Assembly (NCBI GenBank): GCA_023078685.1
Contig: JALGAS010000012.1
Span: 558,001 to 622,000 of the forward strand
Direction: 5' to 3'
Origin: Neopestalotiopsis rosae
Lineage: Eukaryota > Ascomycota > Sordariomycetes > Amphisphaeriales > Sporocadaceae
Length of the DNA: 64,000 nucleotides
Position numbers and translations under genes: made by a program. The notes beneath the pieces were generated by a model. The model did no database searches and was not told the DNA's origin. It was given only the letters and a program-made list of their open reading frames with translations. Shown piece after piece: positions 12,788-23,622 of this stretch; position 1 is the first letter of the stretch, and each line of letters begins with the position of its first letter.

Positions 12788-15700
12788 TCAAGTCCTCATC
12801 CTCTCGGCAATGACCTTGTACTCCTTTCGCTGCTTTGGCGTCTTCATGATCCTCAGCTTGGCCTTGCCGATCCACCTCGCCAGGCCCTGGAACACGTAGA
12901 GCTCGGCGGTCCAGGACAGGACAAAGTAGGCGAGCCCCAGCACGAGCAGCGTCACCTTGAAGCTCGGGGAGATGTCGGTCAGCTGCATGAGGTGCTTGAT
13001 GCCGTGCGACGGCGCCAGGACCATGTACGTGTTGATGACCAGGGCGGCGATGATGGTGGCCACAAATGGGTAGTTCTGCCACATGGGCTGTCTAAACGGT
13101 TTCCCGGCGGAGAGCACGACACCTATCAAGGTGTACTCAAAGCACGAGACGAGGAACAGAGCCGTGTTCTCCGAATTCTTGATGTTGGACTTGTTGGGAT
13201 TGACGTGCGGTGGGATGAACCAGTCCTGCTCCCTAACGATTAGGAAAGCAGCAGCCTGTACCAGGATGCAGATCAGGATCTGGCCAAGCAGAGGTGTCAG
13301 GACTTTGCGAGAAACGAGGTCGGCAGTAGGTCTCTTGCGGCTCAAGACGGGATACGGACCGGACCACCCCATGAAGATGGCAATGGGAAGGATGAGGAGA
13401 ACGTCAATGAAGAGGAATTGAAAGTCGCCGAGATTCGATGCCGAGGCATACAAGAAGCTCACAGACGTGAACTGGATGGCCGAGTAGAGCGACATGAACT
13501 TGAAGCAGCTGAAACTAGTGACGAGAGCCGCTCTTCCCTCGCGGATCACGTCTGGGACACAGCGGATATCAAAGACCCGCGACGTAAAGGGGGCCGCCAC
13601 TGATGCTTCAGCCTCGGAGAGGGAAATGCCAACATCCGCTGCCTTGAGAGCACCACAATCATTGGCGCCATCACCACAAAAGCCAGCACAGTAACCAATA
13701 CTCTGGAGCTTTTCCACCAGTTCATGCTTTTCGTCAGGTGACATGCGTGCAAAAATGCGTCCCTTGATCAACATGCGATGCAGGGTTTCTGTCGGAGCAT
13801 AATCAACAATCCAGCGGAAGACATCACCCGTTACTGCGAGAGAATAATTGCTGAGGTTGGTGATGTCGTAGGGCAATGATGCATCCCGCTCGGTAGGTAC
13901 TGGCAGTGGCAGAAGCGTCCGCTTATCCAACTTGAGGTCAGGTGCATCGATACTTTCCCAATGTATATCAGCATTAGGATCTTGACAATGCCCTTCCACA
14001 AAGTGCGGTACGAAGCAGTGGGCATTCTTGTCAATGAGGCCGCAGTTTCGAGAAACACTAATGGCAGTGAGAATATTGTCGCCGGTGACCATGACGGATC
14101 CAATATTGGATTGATGGAGCTCCTTGAGCACACCAGCCGTCGTGGGCTTGAGCTTGTTCTCAAACACAATAAAGCCAACAAAGTCGAGGTCAGATTCGAC
14201 GTCCTGGCGTTTCATCTTTTGACTTTTTACCCAAGACAGTTTCTTGAGGTGCTTGGTTGCGCAGGCAATCACACGATATCCCTTATGAGTGTAGTAGGAA
14301 AGAAGCTCGTCATAGTCCTCGGGGAATGAGTCAGCTCGACAAATCTCTCCCATACACTCTGGAGCGCCCTTGACGTAGACATCAGCGCTCTGCTGGCCGA
14401 ATGCTCTCACGAGGACACTGGCACGGCGCAAATGGGAGACAAACTCAAACGACTTCAGGACGCCCAGTTCCACAGAAGTATTGCGGCCTTGAGCAGAACC
14501 GTACTGATCAGTATCGTAGAGTGCCAAGGGAGGAGGGCGGGCGACAGAAGGAGAAAGACCACCCTGCTCTTCATTTTCCTGCTCACTAGCACCCTCTTGT
14601 CTGCCTTCTTCAAACGACCATTCGGTGAACTCGAACATTTTGAGATCTAATGGGTCGCCCACCAATTCTCCATCAACAGATCGAAGCGAATGACAGGTTG
14701 CCATTGTGAAGAGAGCGGCACGACTAGTGTCCTTGACATTGTCTGGTGTAGTCTCGTAGTTGGACGGCTTCACAAGAGAGGATGCCTTTGCGACGAGTGC
14801 ATCAAATCGCTTGGTCGAACGGGAGACTAGTCGCACTCCCAGGACATCCAGGCCTTCCTCGGTCAAGGTGCCGGTCTTGTCAAAACACATGACATCGAGC
14901 TTGCCTCCCACGTTGACCCTTTGTGGGCTGATGCAGAATATCTGCTTCTTCCGCAGCCGGCTCAATGCAAAGTTTGTACCAATGGTTAGAGTCGCAGGAA
15001 GAGCCGGAGGAACGACTATTGTAATTAGATCGAGCGCTCGAACCACGATCAAATGCCAGGCCAATCCAAGTCGAATGAAGTTGATAAAGGATACGACAAA
15101 GCCAAGCAACGCGATACAGCCCATGACAGCAATGTACCGGAAGGAGTCGCGATAGAACTTGAATCCCGAAGGTTTTGGGAACAGCATGGATCGGACCAGG
15201 GAACCCTTTGTGGTATTGAATCCAGTCCTGACAACCATGGCCAATGCAACTCCTTCATCCTCTCCGCCATCTTGAGGCCGTCTGGCTCGGATGATCTTGG
15301 TACCGCAGAACAAGAAATGGCGTGCTGTTTCAGGAGAGACGGATGCAGCTCCTAGGTTCATAACATCCAGAACCTCGTCCGTGGCAGGGACCTTGGAAAC
15401 AGGTACAGATTCGCCAGTGAGCATGCTCTCATTGACAATACAGTCTCCACTCAGGAGCAGACTGTCGCTAGGGAACTGTCCGAGACTTGGGTCGCTGACT
15501 TCGTAGACGTCGCCAGGGACCAGATCGCTTGAAGCAATATTGGCCCAGAATCCGTTGCGCAAAACACGCACGTCGCACTCGAAGCGGGAGATCTCGCGTA
15601 GTCGCTTCATTGTAGAACGTGTCTCGATCAGGGTAGCTATAATACTACCAGCTGACATGACAAAGATGCAGACGGCGTAGTAGTAGTATTCGTCCATGGA

Positions 15701-16834
15701 CCAAAGAACCAGACTGGCTATTTGAAAGACGTAAAAAGGATGAAACACCTCATCAACAAGCAGTTGAAAGGATGATTTCTGTTCGATGTCAATCAAGTTG
15801 GATCCAAAGACGTACTCTCTCTGTTCCTTTTCCTCGCCATCTATTCCAGCACGAAGTGTGCGCACGCTTGTCCAGTTCGGATCTTTCCAGCCACTGCAAA
15901 TCACAAACTTGTCCTTCATGGGATGAAAGTAGAGGCGAACATATCGGTAGTTGAGTACGCGAAGATCTGGCAGGATCGGGTCGGCGTCCTCTTCGAACAT
16001 TTGGGCAAACAACTTTTCGGGTGCTCCAAAGACGGTCGACATTGGTCGATCGTAGGGTTGCGCCGAGACGGGAAGTATAGACATTTCGCCCCACTGATTC
16101 TCTAGGACTACCCATTGGCAGTCGTGTAGAGGGCAAGGTTCTCCTATGAGCTTGACCTGCCAGCGAGGGAGCCAACGTAGCAAGAGGTATGCCACGCCAA
16201 AGGTTGCGACGCAGAGGAACAGATATGCAGCGAATCCGATGCGACTCGTCTTGAACCCAGCAATGACAATGGTTAGATCCTCGTTAACCATGTATAGTTT
16301 CTGGCTGGTACGACCAGGCATGCCATGTCCGCTCACGTCTGTCCGGCCGCTGTCGGTTCGAAGAAGCCTAGCATGAACCGAGTTCCGAGAAATGGTCGAG
16401 GACCTCCGATGCATGGAGTGATCATCGTGATGAGAGTAGCCATTTTCCAATTCTCCAACTGCGCTCTCGTCATCATCAATCGTGTCAACACCAAAGGGGA
16501 TATCGTCCAAATCTACAGCAACAGATCCATCATCTTCGTAAAGGGGACGCCCGTCTTCGTCGTAGATTTGTGGCTCTTCCTCTTCTTCGTTGTAATAGGT
16601 AAAGCTGGCTGTGGAGTCGGCACGGCCGCGACGATGCGCAAAGGCTGACACACTGGTTGGCAGACTCTCGGCGACTGGACCAGAGAAGAGCTCATCCTGT
16701 GCCATCTCGACATCTTCAAAGACACTCTGGCTGCTGTGGTTTGAGCTCATTCGGTACAACGTCTTGCGCCCATTTGCTGGACGCGACCGCGATCGGGATC
16801 GGGACGGATTCCGACCCTCATTGTAGTCGTCCAT
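12788..16834 (-). CDS. YPK9: P5B-type P-type ATPase (Ypk9/ATP13A2 family)
   Basis: A single uninterrupted frame of 1348 aa. P-type ATPase landmarks in order: TGES at 473-476, PPALP at 609-613 in the membrane segment, phosphorylation motif DKTGT with Asp652, MVTGDN, and the hinge GDGAND at about 1054-1059. PPALP rather than PPELP marks subfamily P5B, not the ER P5A (Spf1) type. The first 160 residues are Ser/Arg-rich, then acidic and disordered. A first hydrophobic segment follows the VNEDLTIVIAGF motif typical of Ypk9. About ten membrane segments are visible. Family members sit in vacuolar/lysosomal membranes; animal ATP13A2 exports polyamines from the lysosome, and yeast Ypk9 affects metal tolerance. 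All catalytic motifs are intact. The NAP1 gene is divergent, 2.3 kb upstream. Confidence 0.93.
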   Translation of the reverse strand: MDDYNEGRNPSRSRSRSRPANGRKTLYRMSSNHSSQSVFEDVEMAQDELFSGPVAESLPTSVSAFAHRRGRADSTASFTYYNEEEEEPQIYDEDGRPLYEDDGSVAVDLDDIPFGVDTIDDDESAVGELENGYSHHDDHSMHRRSSTISRNSVHARLLRTDSGRTDVSGHGMPGRTSQKLYMVNEDLTIVIAGFKTSRIGFAAYLFLCVATFGVAYLLLRWLPRWQVKLIGEPCPLHDCQWVVLENQWGEMSILPVSAQPYDRPMSTVFGAPEKLFAQMFEEDADPILPDLRVLNYRYVRLYFHPMKDKFVICSGWKDPNWTSVRTLRAGIDGEEKEQREYVFGSNLIDIEQKSSFQLLVDEVFHPFYVFQIASLVLWSMDEYYYYAVCIFVMSAGSIIATLIETRSTMKRLREISRFECDVRVLRNGFWANIASSDLVPGDVYEVSDPSLGQFPSDSLLLSGDCIVNESMLTGESVPVSKVPATDEVLDVMNLGAASVSPETARHFLFCGTKIIRARRPQDGGEDEGVALAMVVRTGFNTTKGSLVRSMLFPKPSGFKFYRDSFRYIAVMGCIALLGFVVSFINFIRLGLAWHLIVVRALDLITIVVPPALPATLTIGTNFALSRLRKKQIFCISPQRVNVGGKLDVMCFDKTGTLTEEGLDVLGVRLVSRSTKRFDALVAKASSLVKPSNYETTPDNVKDTSRAALFTMATCHSLRSVDGELVGDPLDLKMFEFTEWSFEEGRQEGASEQENEEQGGLSPSVARPPPLALYDTDQYGSAQGRNTSVELGVLKSFEFVSHLRRASVLVRAFGQQSADVYVKGAPECMGEICRADSFPEDYDELLSYYTHKGYRVIACATKHLKKLSWVKSQKMKRQDVESDLDFVGFIVFENKLKPTTAGVLKELHQSNIGSVMVTGDNILTAISVSRNCGLIDKNAHCFVPHFVEGHCQDPNADIHWESIDAPDLKLDKRTLLPLPVPTERDASLPYDITNLSNYSLAVTGDVFRWIVDYAPTETLHRMLIKGRIFARMSPDEKHELVEKLQSIGYCAGFCGDGANDCGALKAADVGISLSEAEASVAAPFTSRVFDIRCVPDVIREGRAALVTSFSCFKFMSLYSAIQFTSVSFLYASASNLGDFQFLFIDVLLILPIAIFMGWSGPYPVLSRKRPTADLVSRKVLTPLLGQILICILVQAAAFLIVREQDWFIPPHVNPNKSNIKNSENTALFLVSCFEYTLIGVVLSAGKPFRQPMWQNYPFVATIIAALVINTYMVLAPSHGIKHLMQLTDISPSFKVTLLVLGLAYFVLSWTAELYVFQGLARWIGKAKLRIMKTPKQRKEYKVIAERMRT

Positions 16835-18356
16835 GGTGCAAAATCGGGGTTATGTGTCTCGAGGCGGTTGCGATGCATTCTATACGCCAACAAGTCCCCG
16901 ATTTCGTGCTCGAGCACCCAAAGAAAACCGACGAAAAGGGTGGGACGATGGGAAACTCGTGATTCGAACCGGCGATGGTTCCGGTAGAAGAGAGCACGAG
17001 AGTAGTTTCCTGGTCCAGTCCAGCACAAAGCACACGGACCAATGACGCTGCTGGAGAAGAAGCTTGTGCCTGATGACCCACTGGGTTTGCTTATCGATAA
17101 GACGACAACGCCTACCCAAGACCATACAATCTAATTGTAATAAGCAGTGGTGGAGTGAGTATAGTCGGCAGCAGACAAGCACTACAATATTGATTATAAG
17201 AGGCTGGAATTTCACTTTTGCATTAATACAATTCTGGCCAGTCGAGTAGTGGTATACCTATAATTTTGGAGAAGGAATATTATACAGCCTTTATCCGATT
17301 GAGATCAAGGTATGCTGCTGCTTGGACTGTCAGGTACCACCTTACACGCAAACCTACTTGTTTTATTTCTTCGCGATGTGAAATACTTGCTTTTGATATG
17401 CGTAGATGGGGACGATAAGCTCCAGGCGAATCTGAGAGCATTTCTAGTTGGCTGTTTTCGAGTTACTGTTTGCATCTATCCTCTTGCATAGTTGGGCTGA
17501 CATGATATATATATCGCAAAATTGTGTCACCCTTCATGTTTTGCTGCAGGCTAAGATGCATTCTTATCATCCTGATTGGAGCCAAAGCTGGACTCAAAGT
17601 AGGTACTACATGTTCTGCATTAGATCGTGAGTGGATCCTCGCTATCGGCCACTATTACTACGGCTACGTCAAATCGGCCGTTGCATCTTCTCCCCAGACC
17701 CTTTTATAATGACGCGATGACTATCTTTGTATGATCATACAGCAAGTAGAAAGAGACTTTTTACTTCCCTAGAGCTGCCCTTGGTTGCCAGTCATGTTGA
17801 GCAAGCACCTCTTTGTGCAACGGCCACAAGGCATGCAAAGAGGAGACGGACCTGGTGTAGAATACTTTTTTCTGACCAGATAGGGCACCACTAATTCCCC
17901 GCGAAAGCAATCCCCCCACGTTGCGTCGTCGTGGTATGCATACTGTGGTACATTAACGTTCTCGAGTTGGAACAATGAGATCATGGCACGTTGCAGAGAG
18001 CATATTTTCGCATGTACTATGTGTTGTAAATTCCTTAGCACAGGGCAGAAGAAAAACAGGCCCCCCAGCACTGGGTACTACTACATTACTCGCTGTAATA
18101 TTCCTGCGTGGGTGCATCGGTGGTAATAAAAGTTGGAAAGGGCCTTTTCATGTAGGTGTTCACCGCCGGAAAATGATCGTTTGTTTTGGAGCCAGCGAAA
18201 ATTAGCCCTTGGAAATGGAGTCTTTTTCGGGAGCACTGGACTGCTGCACCTGGGCAACGAGAAAAGGGCCGTCCAACAAAATAAATGGCAGTGAAGAAAT
18301 GTACCTGAAGTGGCTAGAGGACCACCGAGAAAAAGTCGGCTTAGCGCTGCCCAACA

Positions 18357-18394
<38 letters not shown>

Positions 18395-19168
18395 ACCCAT
18401 CGTCCTACTTCTTAGCCAGGCCGAGTTCTGCAGTGTTCGAAGCGATAGAGGTGGGGTAACAGGGACAAGGCGGCGGTCCAACGTAGTTTACAGAGCTCTC
18501 CTCCCATTCATTTTCCCCTCCAAAAAATCTCATTCCCACTTCAGCAGAGTTCAGCACAGGCACGGAAATTCACCAACAACCAACCCATCAGGGCTTAGTT
18601 TAGGTCAACCGCAAGCAACAGAGAAAGCAACAAGCTCTTGTCTTCCGCCCTCTCGCTCGCTCACTCACTCACCAACCAGACAAACCAGACAAGACACACT
18701 CTGCCAATCCCCAAAACAGCAGCGACCGCAGGTCCGTCGAGTCCCATCTCTTCCACTAGGTAATTATCTCTCCTCCCACTTTCCCATTGAAATCCCACCC
18801 CCATCTGCAGCATCCATCATCCAACAACAGCTTGACCCTCACTGTCAAGAATATTCCTTCCCTCTTCAGTCTTGTTCACATCTCTGTTTCCCCTCCCCAG
18901 AAAAGAAAAGAAAAAACGAGACAAGACATTTCATCTCTTCTGTCGTCGCCGGGCCACAAGGTAGGCCCTGCTCTCTTGTTCGGCCCAATACGTGCTAGAC
19001 CCGACTGACGCGACTCGATAGGTGAAAGCCAACTAGGTCCCCGCCACTTTCTCCATATCTTTTTTTCTCCGCCTTGAGCATCTCTTCACTGCTGCACTTT
19101 TTCGCAGTCTCTGAACTGAACCTCAACGCTTCTTGTTCAGCAGCAACTTTGTCACATTCACATTCACA
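16835..19168. promoter_or_regulatory. divergent intergenic region between P5B ATPase and NAP1
   Basis: This 2.3-kb spacer has no recognisable gene. It holds a long T tract followed by A residues (18359-18395). The last 650 bp before NAP1 are rich in CTCTC, CCAAC and AAC repeats, typical of a long fungal promoter and 5' leader. A GGTTCGAATC-like string on the minus strand near 16960 does not form a tRNA T-arm. Confidence 0.5.
18359..18395. repeat. poly(dT) 29 followed by poly(dA) 8
   Basis: An uninterrupted run of 29 T (18359-18387) is followed directly by 8 A. It lies about 0.8 kb upstream of the NAP1 start codon. Such stiff tracts often exclude nucleosomes in fungal promoters; that role here is inference. 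Exact length may also suffer from sequencing error. Confidence 0.8.
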
Positions 19169-20667
19169 ATGGCTGAGCCTATCAAGAACAAGCGGGATGT
19201 CGTTGCGCCGTAAGTAAACTCTTCCGAGCACTGGGGAAATTCTGCCTCAACATCAATATTGCACTACAAGACGGGTAAAATTCCAAGAATAATAATCATA
19301 CTGACGACACTCGCATCGCAGGACCCCGCAGAACACTCCCGCCAACAACGCTCCCATCTCCTCGCACGCACAGCAGCCTGGCGTCTCCAGCATCAAGGAG
19401 GGTAAGTGCAATACTCACAAAATACCAACGTCTCAATATCCCACTAAGACATGATTTGCAGACGACTTGGCCGAGCATGCCTCCCTCTTCGCCCAGAACC
19501 CTCACCTGGTCTCCATGATCCAGGGCCGTCTTGGCTCCCTGGTTGGTCGTTCCTCTGGCTACATTGAGTCGCTCCCCGCCCCTGTCAAGCGCCGTGTTGC
19601 TGGCCTGAAGGGCATCCAGAAGGAGCACTCGAAACTGGAGGCCGAGTTCCAGGAGGAGGTTCTCCAGCTTGAGAAGAAGTACTTTGCCAAGTTCACTCCT
19701 CTGTACCAGAAGCGTGCCGAGATCGTCAACGGTGCCGCTGAGCCCACTGAGGAGCAGGTCACGGCTGGCGAGGCCGATGACGAGGAGGATGACGAGGAGG
19801 AGGCTGCCGAGAAGACCGAGGAGAAGCCTACCGAGGAGACTGCCGAGAACGTTTCTGGTATCCCCGAGTTCTGGCTGTCCGCCATGAAGAACCAGATCTC
19901 CCTCGCTGAGATGATCACCGACCGCGATGAGGCTGCCCTGAAGCACCTCGTCGACATTCGCATGGAGTATCTGGACAAGCCCGGTTTCCGCCTCATCTTC
20001 GACTTTGCCGAGAACGAGTTCTTCACCAACAAGACCATCACCAAGACCTACTTCTACCAGGCTGAGAACGGTTACGGCGGTGACTTCATCTACGACCACG
20101 CCGAGGGTGACAAGATTGAGTGGAAGGAGGGTAAGGACTTGACTGTGCGCATCGAGAGCAAGAAGCAGCGCAACAAGAGTAAGATCACCTACTGTTTTCA
20201 AAGTAAATCCCCTCGAGCAGCGCGCTAACACTGTAGCAGACACCAAGCAGACTCGCATCGTCAAGAAGACCGTGCCAACTGAGTCCTTCTTCAACTTCTT
20301 CTCGCCTCCGGCTGTCCCTGGCGAGGATGACGATGCTGCCTCGGACATTGAGGAGCGTCTGGAGCTCGACTACCAGCTGGGTGAGGACATCAAGGAGAAG
20401 CTCATTCCTCGTGCCATTGACTGGTTCACTGGTGAGGCCCTGGCATTTGAGGAGATTGAGGACTATGATGGTGAGGATCTGGATGATGAGGACGACGAGG
20501 ATGAAGACGATCTTAGTGACGATCGTGATGAAGACGACGAGGAGTCCGAGGAAGATGTTTGTTACCACCTTCTCCATCTACCACCGTGATATCATGTGCT
20601 GACCAGCTTTATCTAGGATGACGGTGCCAAGCCTAACAAGGAGGCCGCCGAGTGCAAGCAGAGCTAG
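19169..20667 (+). CDS. NAP1: nucleosome assembly protein NAP1
   Basis: Five exons: 19169-19209, 19322-19401, 19462-20178, 20240-20556, 20617-20667; 401 aa. NAP1 is a histone H2A-H2B chaperone that shuttles between cytoplasm and nucleus. The NAP fold spans about residues 45-340: coiled-coil dimerisation helix around [17 protein letters not shown], then [11 protein letters not shown], then KTYFYQ and SFFNFFSPP. An acidic patch ([14 protein letters not shown]) interrupts the fold, and a long Asp/Glu tail follows it. The protein ends AAECKQS, a CaaX-like box similar to the farnesylated CKQQ end of animal and plant NAP1. That end is encoded only by the 51-nt last exon, behind a weak GTTTGT donor; retaining the intron would give a tail without CaaX. 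The 350-aa frame on the opposite strand is a codon-bias shadow. Confidence 0.95.
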
Positions 20668-22003
20668 ATGCCATCTGAAGCCGCGTAAAGCAACTTCTTG
20701 TATTTGTCACTGATCCCACCGTTGTATCCGCCACTATGGAGACATGCACATCTGCCCAGGTCGACTTGCAGCATGCCGTCCTCTGCTTCAAGCGGCAACT
20801 TGCCCCCCACTCCCCGGCAGACTGTCGAGCATCACCATACCATACTCACGCCCCCCACAACGGCCCTGTCCATGCCGCGAACATGATCAGTGCCGAGAAG
20901 GAGCGGGCATTCCCAACATCACCCCCACCCTCACAAAATAGACTGGCATTCTTCATAGGTTATAGGTTGACTTTGGGGTCTCATTCTGCGTTAAGGGGCC
21001 GGAAATTGTTTCTGTTTTAATTAAGCAAGCACATGACGAGTCTCAAGGACGTGGTAGTGTGTTTGGACGACGCAAGCAAATAATCGATAGAGCCAGCTGG
21101 ACTTTTGGACGATGATCCCATATCTGTGAAATAACAGCAAGTGCCATCCGGCTTCTTGGAAAAGTGGCGAGGCAATGAAATGACAAAGAACTGCTGGTCG
21201 TGGATAATTGCAAACACTGTTCTTGCACATGTCATCTTTGGTGTCTATTTCTACATGTATGGTGGGCGCTCTCTCATTTCGTGAGAAATGTCCATCATTA
21301 TGTTATGCATGCATGATGCACTGGGGGTTGCGTTGGGACTTCAAGGTTGTTTTCAATGGCATGTACTGCGTTTGCGTTGTATTTTCATTAAAATGTTACA
21401 CTACAAGAACAAATGACAAATTCTCCTCTTCATGACAAATACTAGAGTGCTCTCTTTTTCTCCAGCATGATCAAAGTCGATCGTTCCAAATTATTCCAAC
21501 GCAAGCCTCACTTCCCACCTGAAATGTTGACATGTCGTAATCCCGATGGCCGGAGCGTCTGACGCCAGGTTGACTTGAAAAAAATTCCTCAGACACCGGC
21601 TAAACCATCATAGCCCGAAGCCCCCGGGCGCCGAATTGGGACCCTTTTCAAGGTGACTGACCAATCAGATTGTGAGCAGGTCAAGCTGGAGCTCAATTTT
21701 ATGCAGGATTTGGTGCAAGCCACGCCTAGAGCATAAAATAAGGGACCAAACCTAGATGGAATTGGAAGGGACCGCGGGGTCGTTTTGATGGTGACTGAAC
21801 TGACTTGTAAAAATTTCGGAGACTGTACATAAGGTAATTGCTCTGGCGGCTACGCTCCCTTTACCGACTTCTGACTCAACCGACATCCCAATTTATCTGC
21901 TTCTATAAAAAAAGCAATATTTATCCTTTTGACTCCCGTCATTTTGAGAAGCCATATTCATCCCGTCACCAGATAGATTCGTTCATTCATTCCTTCATTC
22001 ACC
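20668..22003. promoter_or_regulatory. spacer between NAP1 and phosphoglycerate dehydrogenase genes
   Basis: This 1.3-kb tandem spacer holds the NAP1 3' flank and the promoter of the next gene. Near the right end are a CCAAT element (21661-21665), a perfect TGACTCA heptamer (21872-21878) and a TTCATTCATTCCTTCATTC leader. I see no coding gene; the short frames around 20700-21000 lie in the NAP1 3' untranslated region. Confidence 0.5.
21872..21878 (+). promoter_or_regulatory. Gcn4/CPC1-type binding site (TGACTCA)
   Basis: A perfect TGACTCA heptamer lies 126-132 nt upstream of the start codon of the serine-biosynthesis dehydrogenase. This is the known target of the bZIP activator Gcn4 (CPC1/CpcA in filamentous fungi), which induces amino-acid biosynthesis genes under starvation. 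A near match, TGACTCC, follows near 21932. The gene function fits this regulator, but a 7-mer can occur by chance. Confidence 0.6.
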
Positions 22004-23622
22004 ATGGCAGCCCCGCAAGACATCAACACTTCAATCCCCAAGCCGGATTTCGCTCACAGGCTGAGTGTTTCGACGTCACCTACAGCCACTTTCCAGTCCC
22101 CGCCAAACAGCTTTGGCGGGGCACTCGCTCAACGCGCAGCACCAAAGCAGCTGAAGCCCTTCAACACCCAAGACATTAAGATTCTGCTGCTCGAGAATGT
22201 CAACCAGAGTGGAAAGGATATTCTGACTGGCCAAGGCTACCAGGTTGAGGCCCTCAAGACCTCTCTGCCTGAGGACCAACTCATTGAGAAGATCCGGTGA
22301 GCAAATCTATGACCCTTACACGCCTGGGTGTATGGCCAGTCCATCGACCCAGACAAAATACGCTTCTTCTGAGACTGACCTGGCCAAAAAGTGATGTTCA
22401 CGTCATTGGTATCCGTTCCAAGACAAAGTTGAACGAGAAGGTTCTGCGCGAGGCCAAGAACTTGCTGGTCGTAGGTTGCTTCTGTATCGGTACAAATCAG
22501 GTTGACCTCGAATATGCTGCCAAGCATGGTATTGCCGTCTTCAACTCGCCCTTTGCCAACTCTCGCAGTGTGGCTGAGCTGGTGATTGGTGAGATCATTG
22601 TCCTTGCCCGTCAACTAGGCGACCGCTCAAATGAGTTGCACCGTGGTACCTGGAACAAGGTCAGCAACAAGTGCTGGGAAATCCGTGGCAAGACCCTGGG
22701 TGAGTATATTTTAGCCCAAGGACAGAAACATGCCGAGTAACTGCTAACACGACGCTCAGGTATTGTTGGATATGGTCACATTGGTTCGCAATTGTCCGTG
22801 TTGGCAGAGGCCATGGGTATGGATGTCATCTACTACGATGTTGTCAGCTTGATGGGTCTTGGAACCTCCAGACAGGTCCCTACCCTAAACGACCTTCTCA
22901 ACCAGGCCGACTTTGTCACTCTTCACGTTCCTGAGCTGCCCGAGACCAAGAACATGATCTCCGCACCTCAATTGGCGCAAATGAAGGAGGGTTCATACCT
23001 CATCAACGCCAGCCGTGGAAGTGTTGTCGATATCCCCGCCCTCATCAACTCCATGCGCAGCGGCAAGATTGCTGGTGCCGCACTCGATGTGTACCCCAAC
23101 GAGCCTGCTGCCAACGGTGATTACTTCACCAACGACCTCAACACCTGGGGTGAGGATCTGCGCAGCGTCAAGAACATTATCCTTACGCCTCACATTGGTG
23201 GTAGCACGGAAGAGGCCCAGAGGGCCATTGGTGTCGAGGGTAAGTTTACCTACAAGTATATCGAAAAAGAAACGACGAGCTAACCTCGATTTCTTTTAGT
23301 CGGTGATGCACTCGTCCGCTACATTAACCAGGGTATTACCCTGGGTGCTGTCAACATGCCCGAGTGCAACCTGCGTTCCCTGACTCTCGAGGAAGTTGGT
23401 CACGCCAGAGTAATCTACGTGCACCAGAACGTTCCTGGTGTCCTGCGCAAGGTCAACGAGATTCTCGGTGGTCACAATGTCAGCAAGCAGATTAGTGACA
23501 GCAAGGGCGATGTCGCCTACATGATGGCTGATGTCAGTGACGTTGGACTGGCTGATATCAAGGACATCTCCGAGTCCCTCGAGGCTCTTAGCTCAAAGAT
23601 CTTGGTCCGCGTTCTGTACTAA
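22004..23622 (+). CDS. SER3: D-3-phosphoglycerate dehydrogenase
   Basis: Four exons: 22004-22296, 22392-22699, 22760-23239, 23300-23622; 467 aa, close to yeast Ser3/Ser33 (469). The enzyme oxidises 3-phosphoglycerate with NAD+, the first committed step of serine synthesis. A 50-residue leader precedes the catalytic domain (ILLLENVNQSG; FCIGTNQVDLEYA). The NAD-binding fingerprint VGYGHIGSQ is at 203-211, the active-site Arg lies in NASRGSVVD, and the catalytic His345 in LTPHIGGS. The C-terminal ACT domain (about 396-467, with HQNVPGVLRKVNEIL) is the serine-feedback module. All introns fall inside conserved motifs and all joins restore them. The upstream TGACTCA suggests cross-pathway control. 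Confidence 0.95.

Noticed and set aside
16950..16980. tRNA-like B-box string on the minus strand
   Set aside because: The flanking bases do not pair into a T-arm and no A box or acceptor stem is found upstream.
19296..20348. 350-codon open frame opposite NAP1
   Set aside because: It is the mirror of a strongly codon-biased gene (GAG/AAG read backwards as Leu-rich sequence), spans NAP1 introns, and has no domain.
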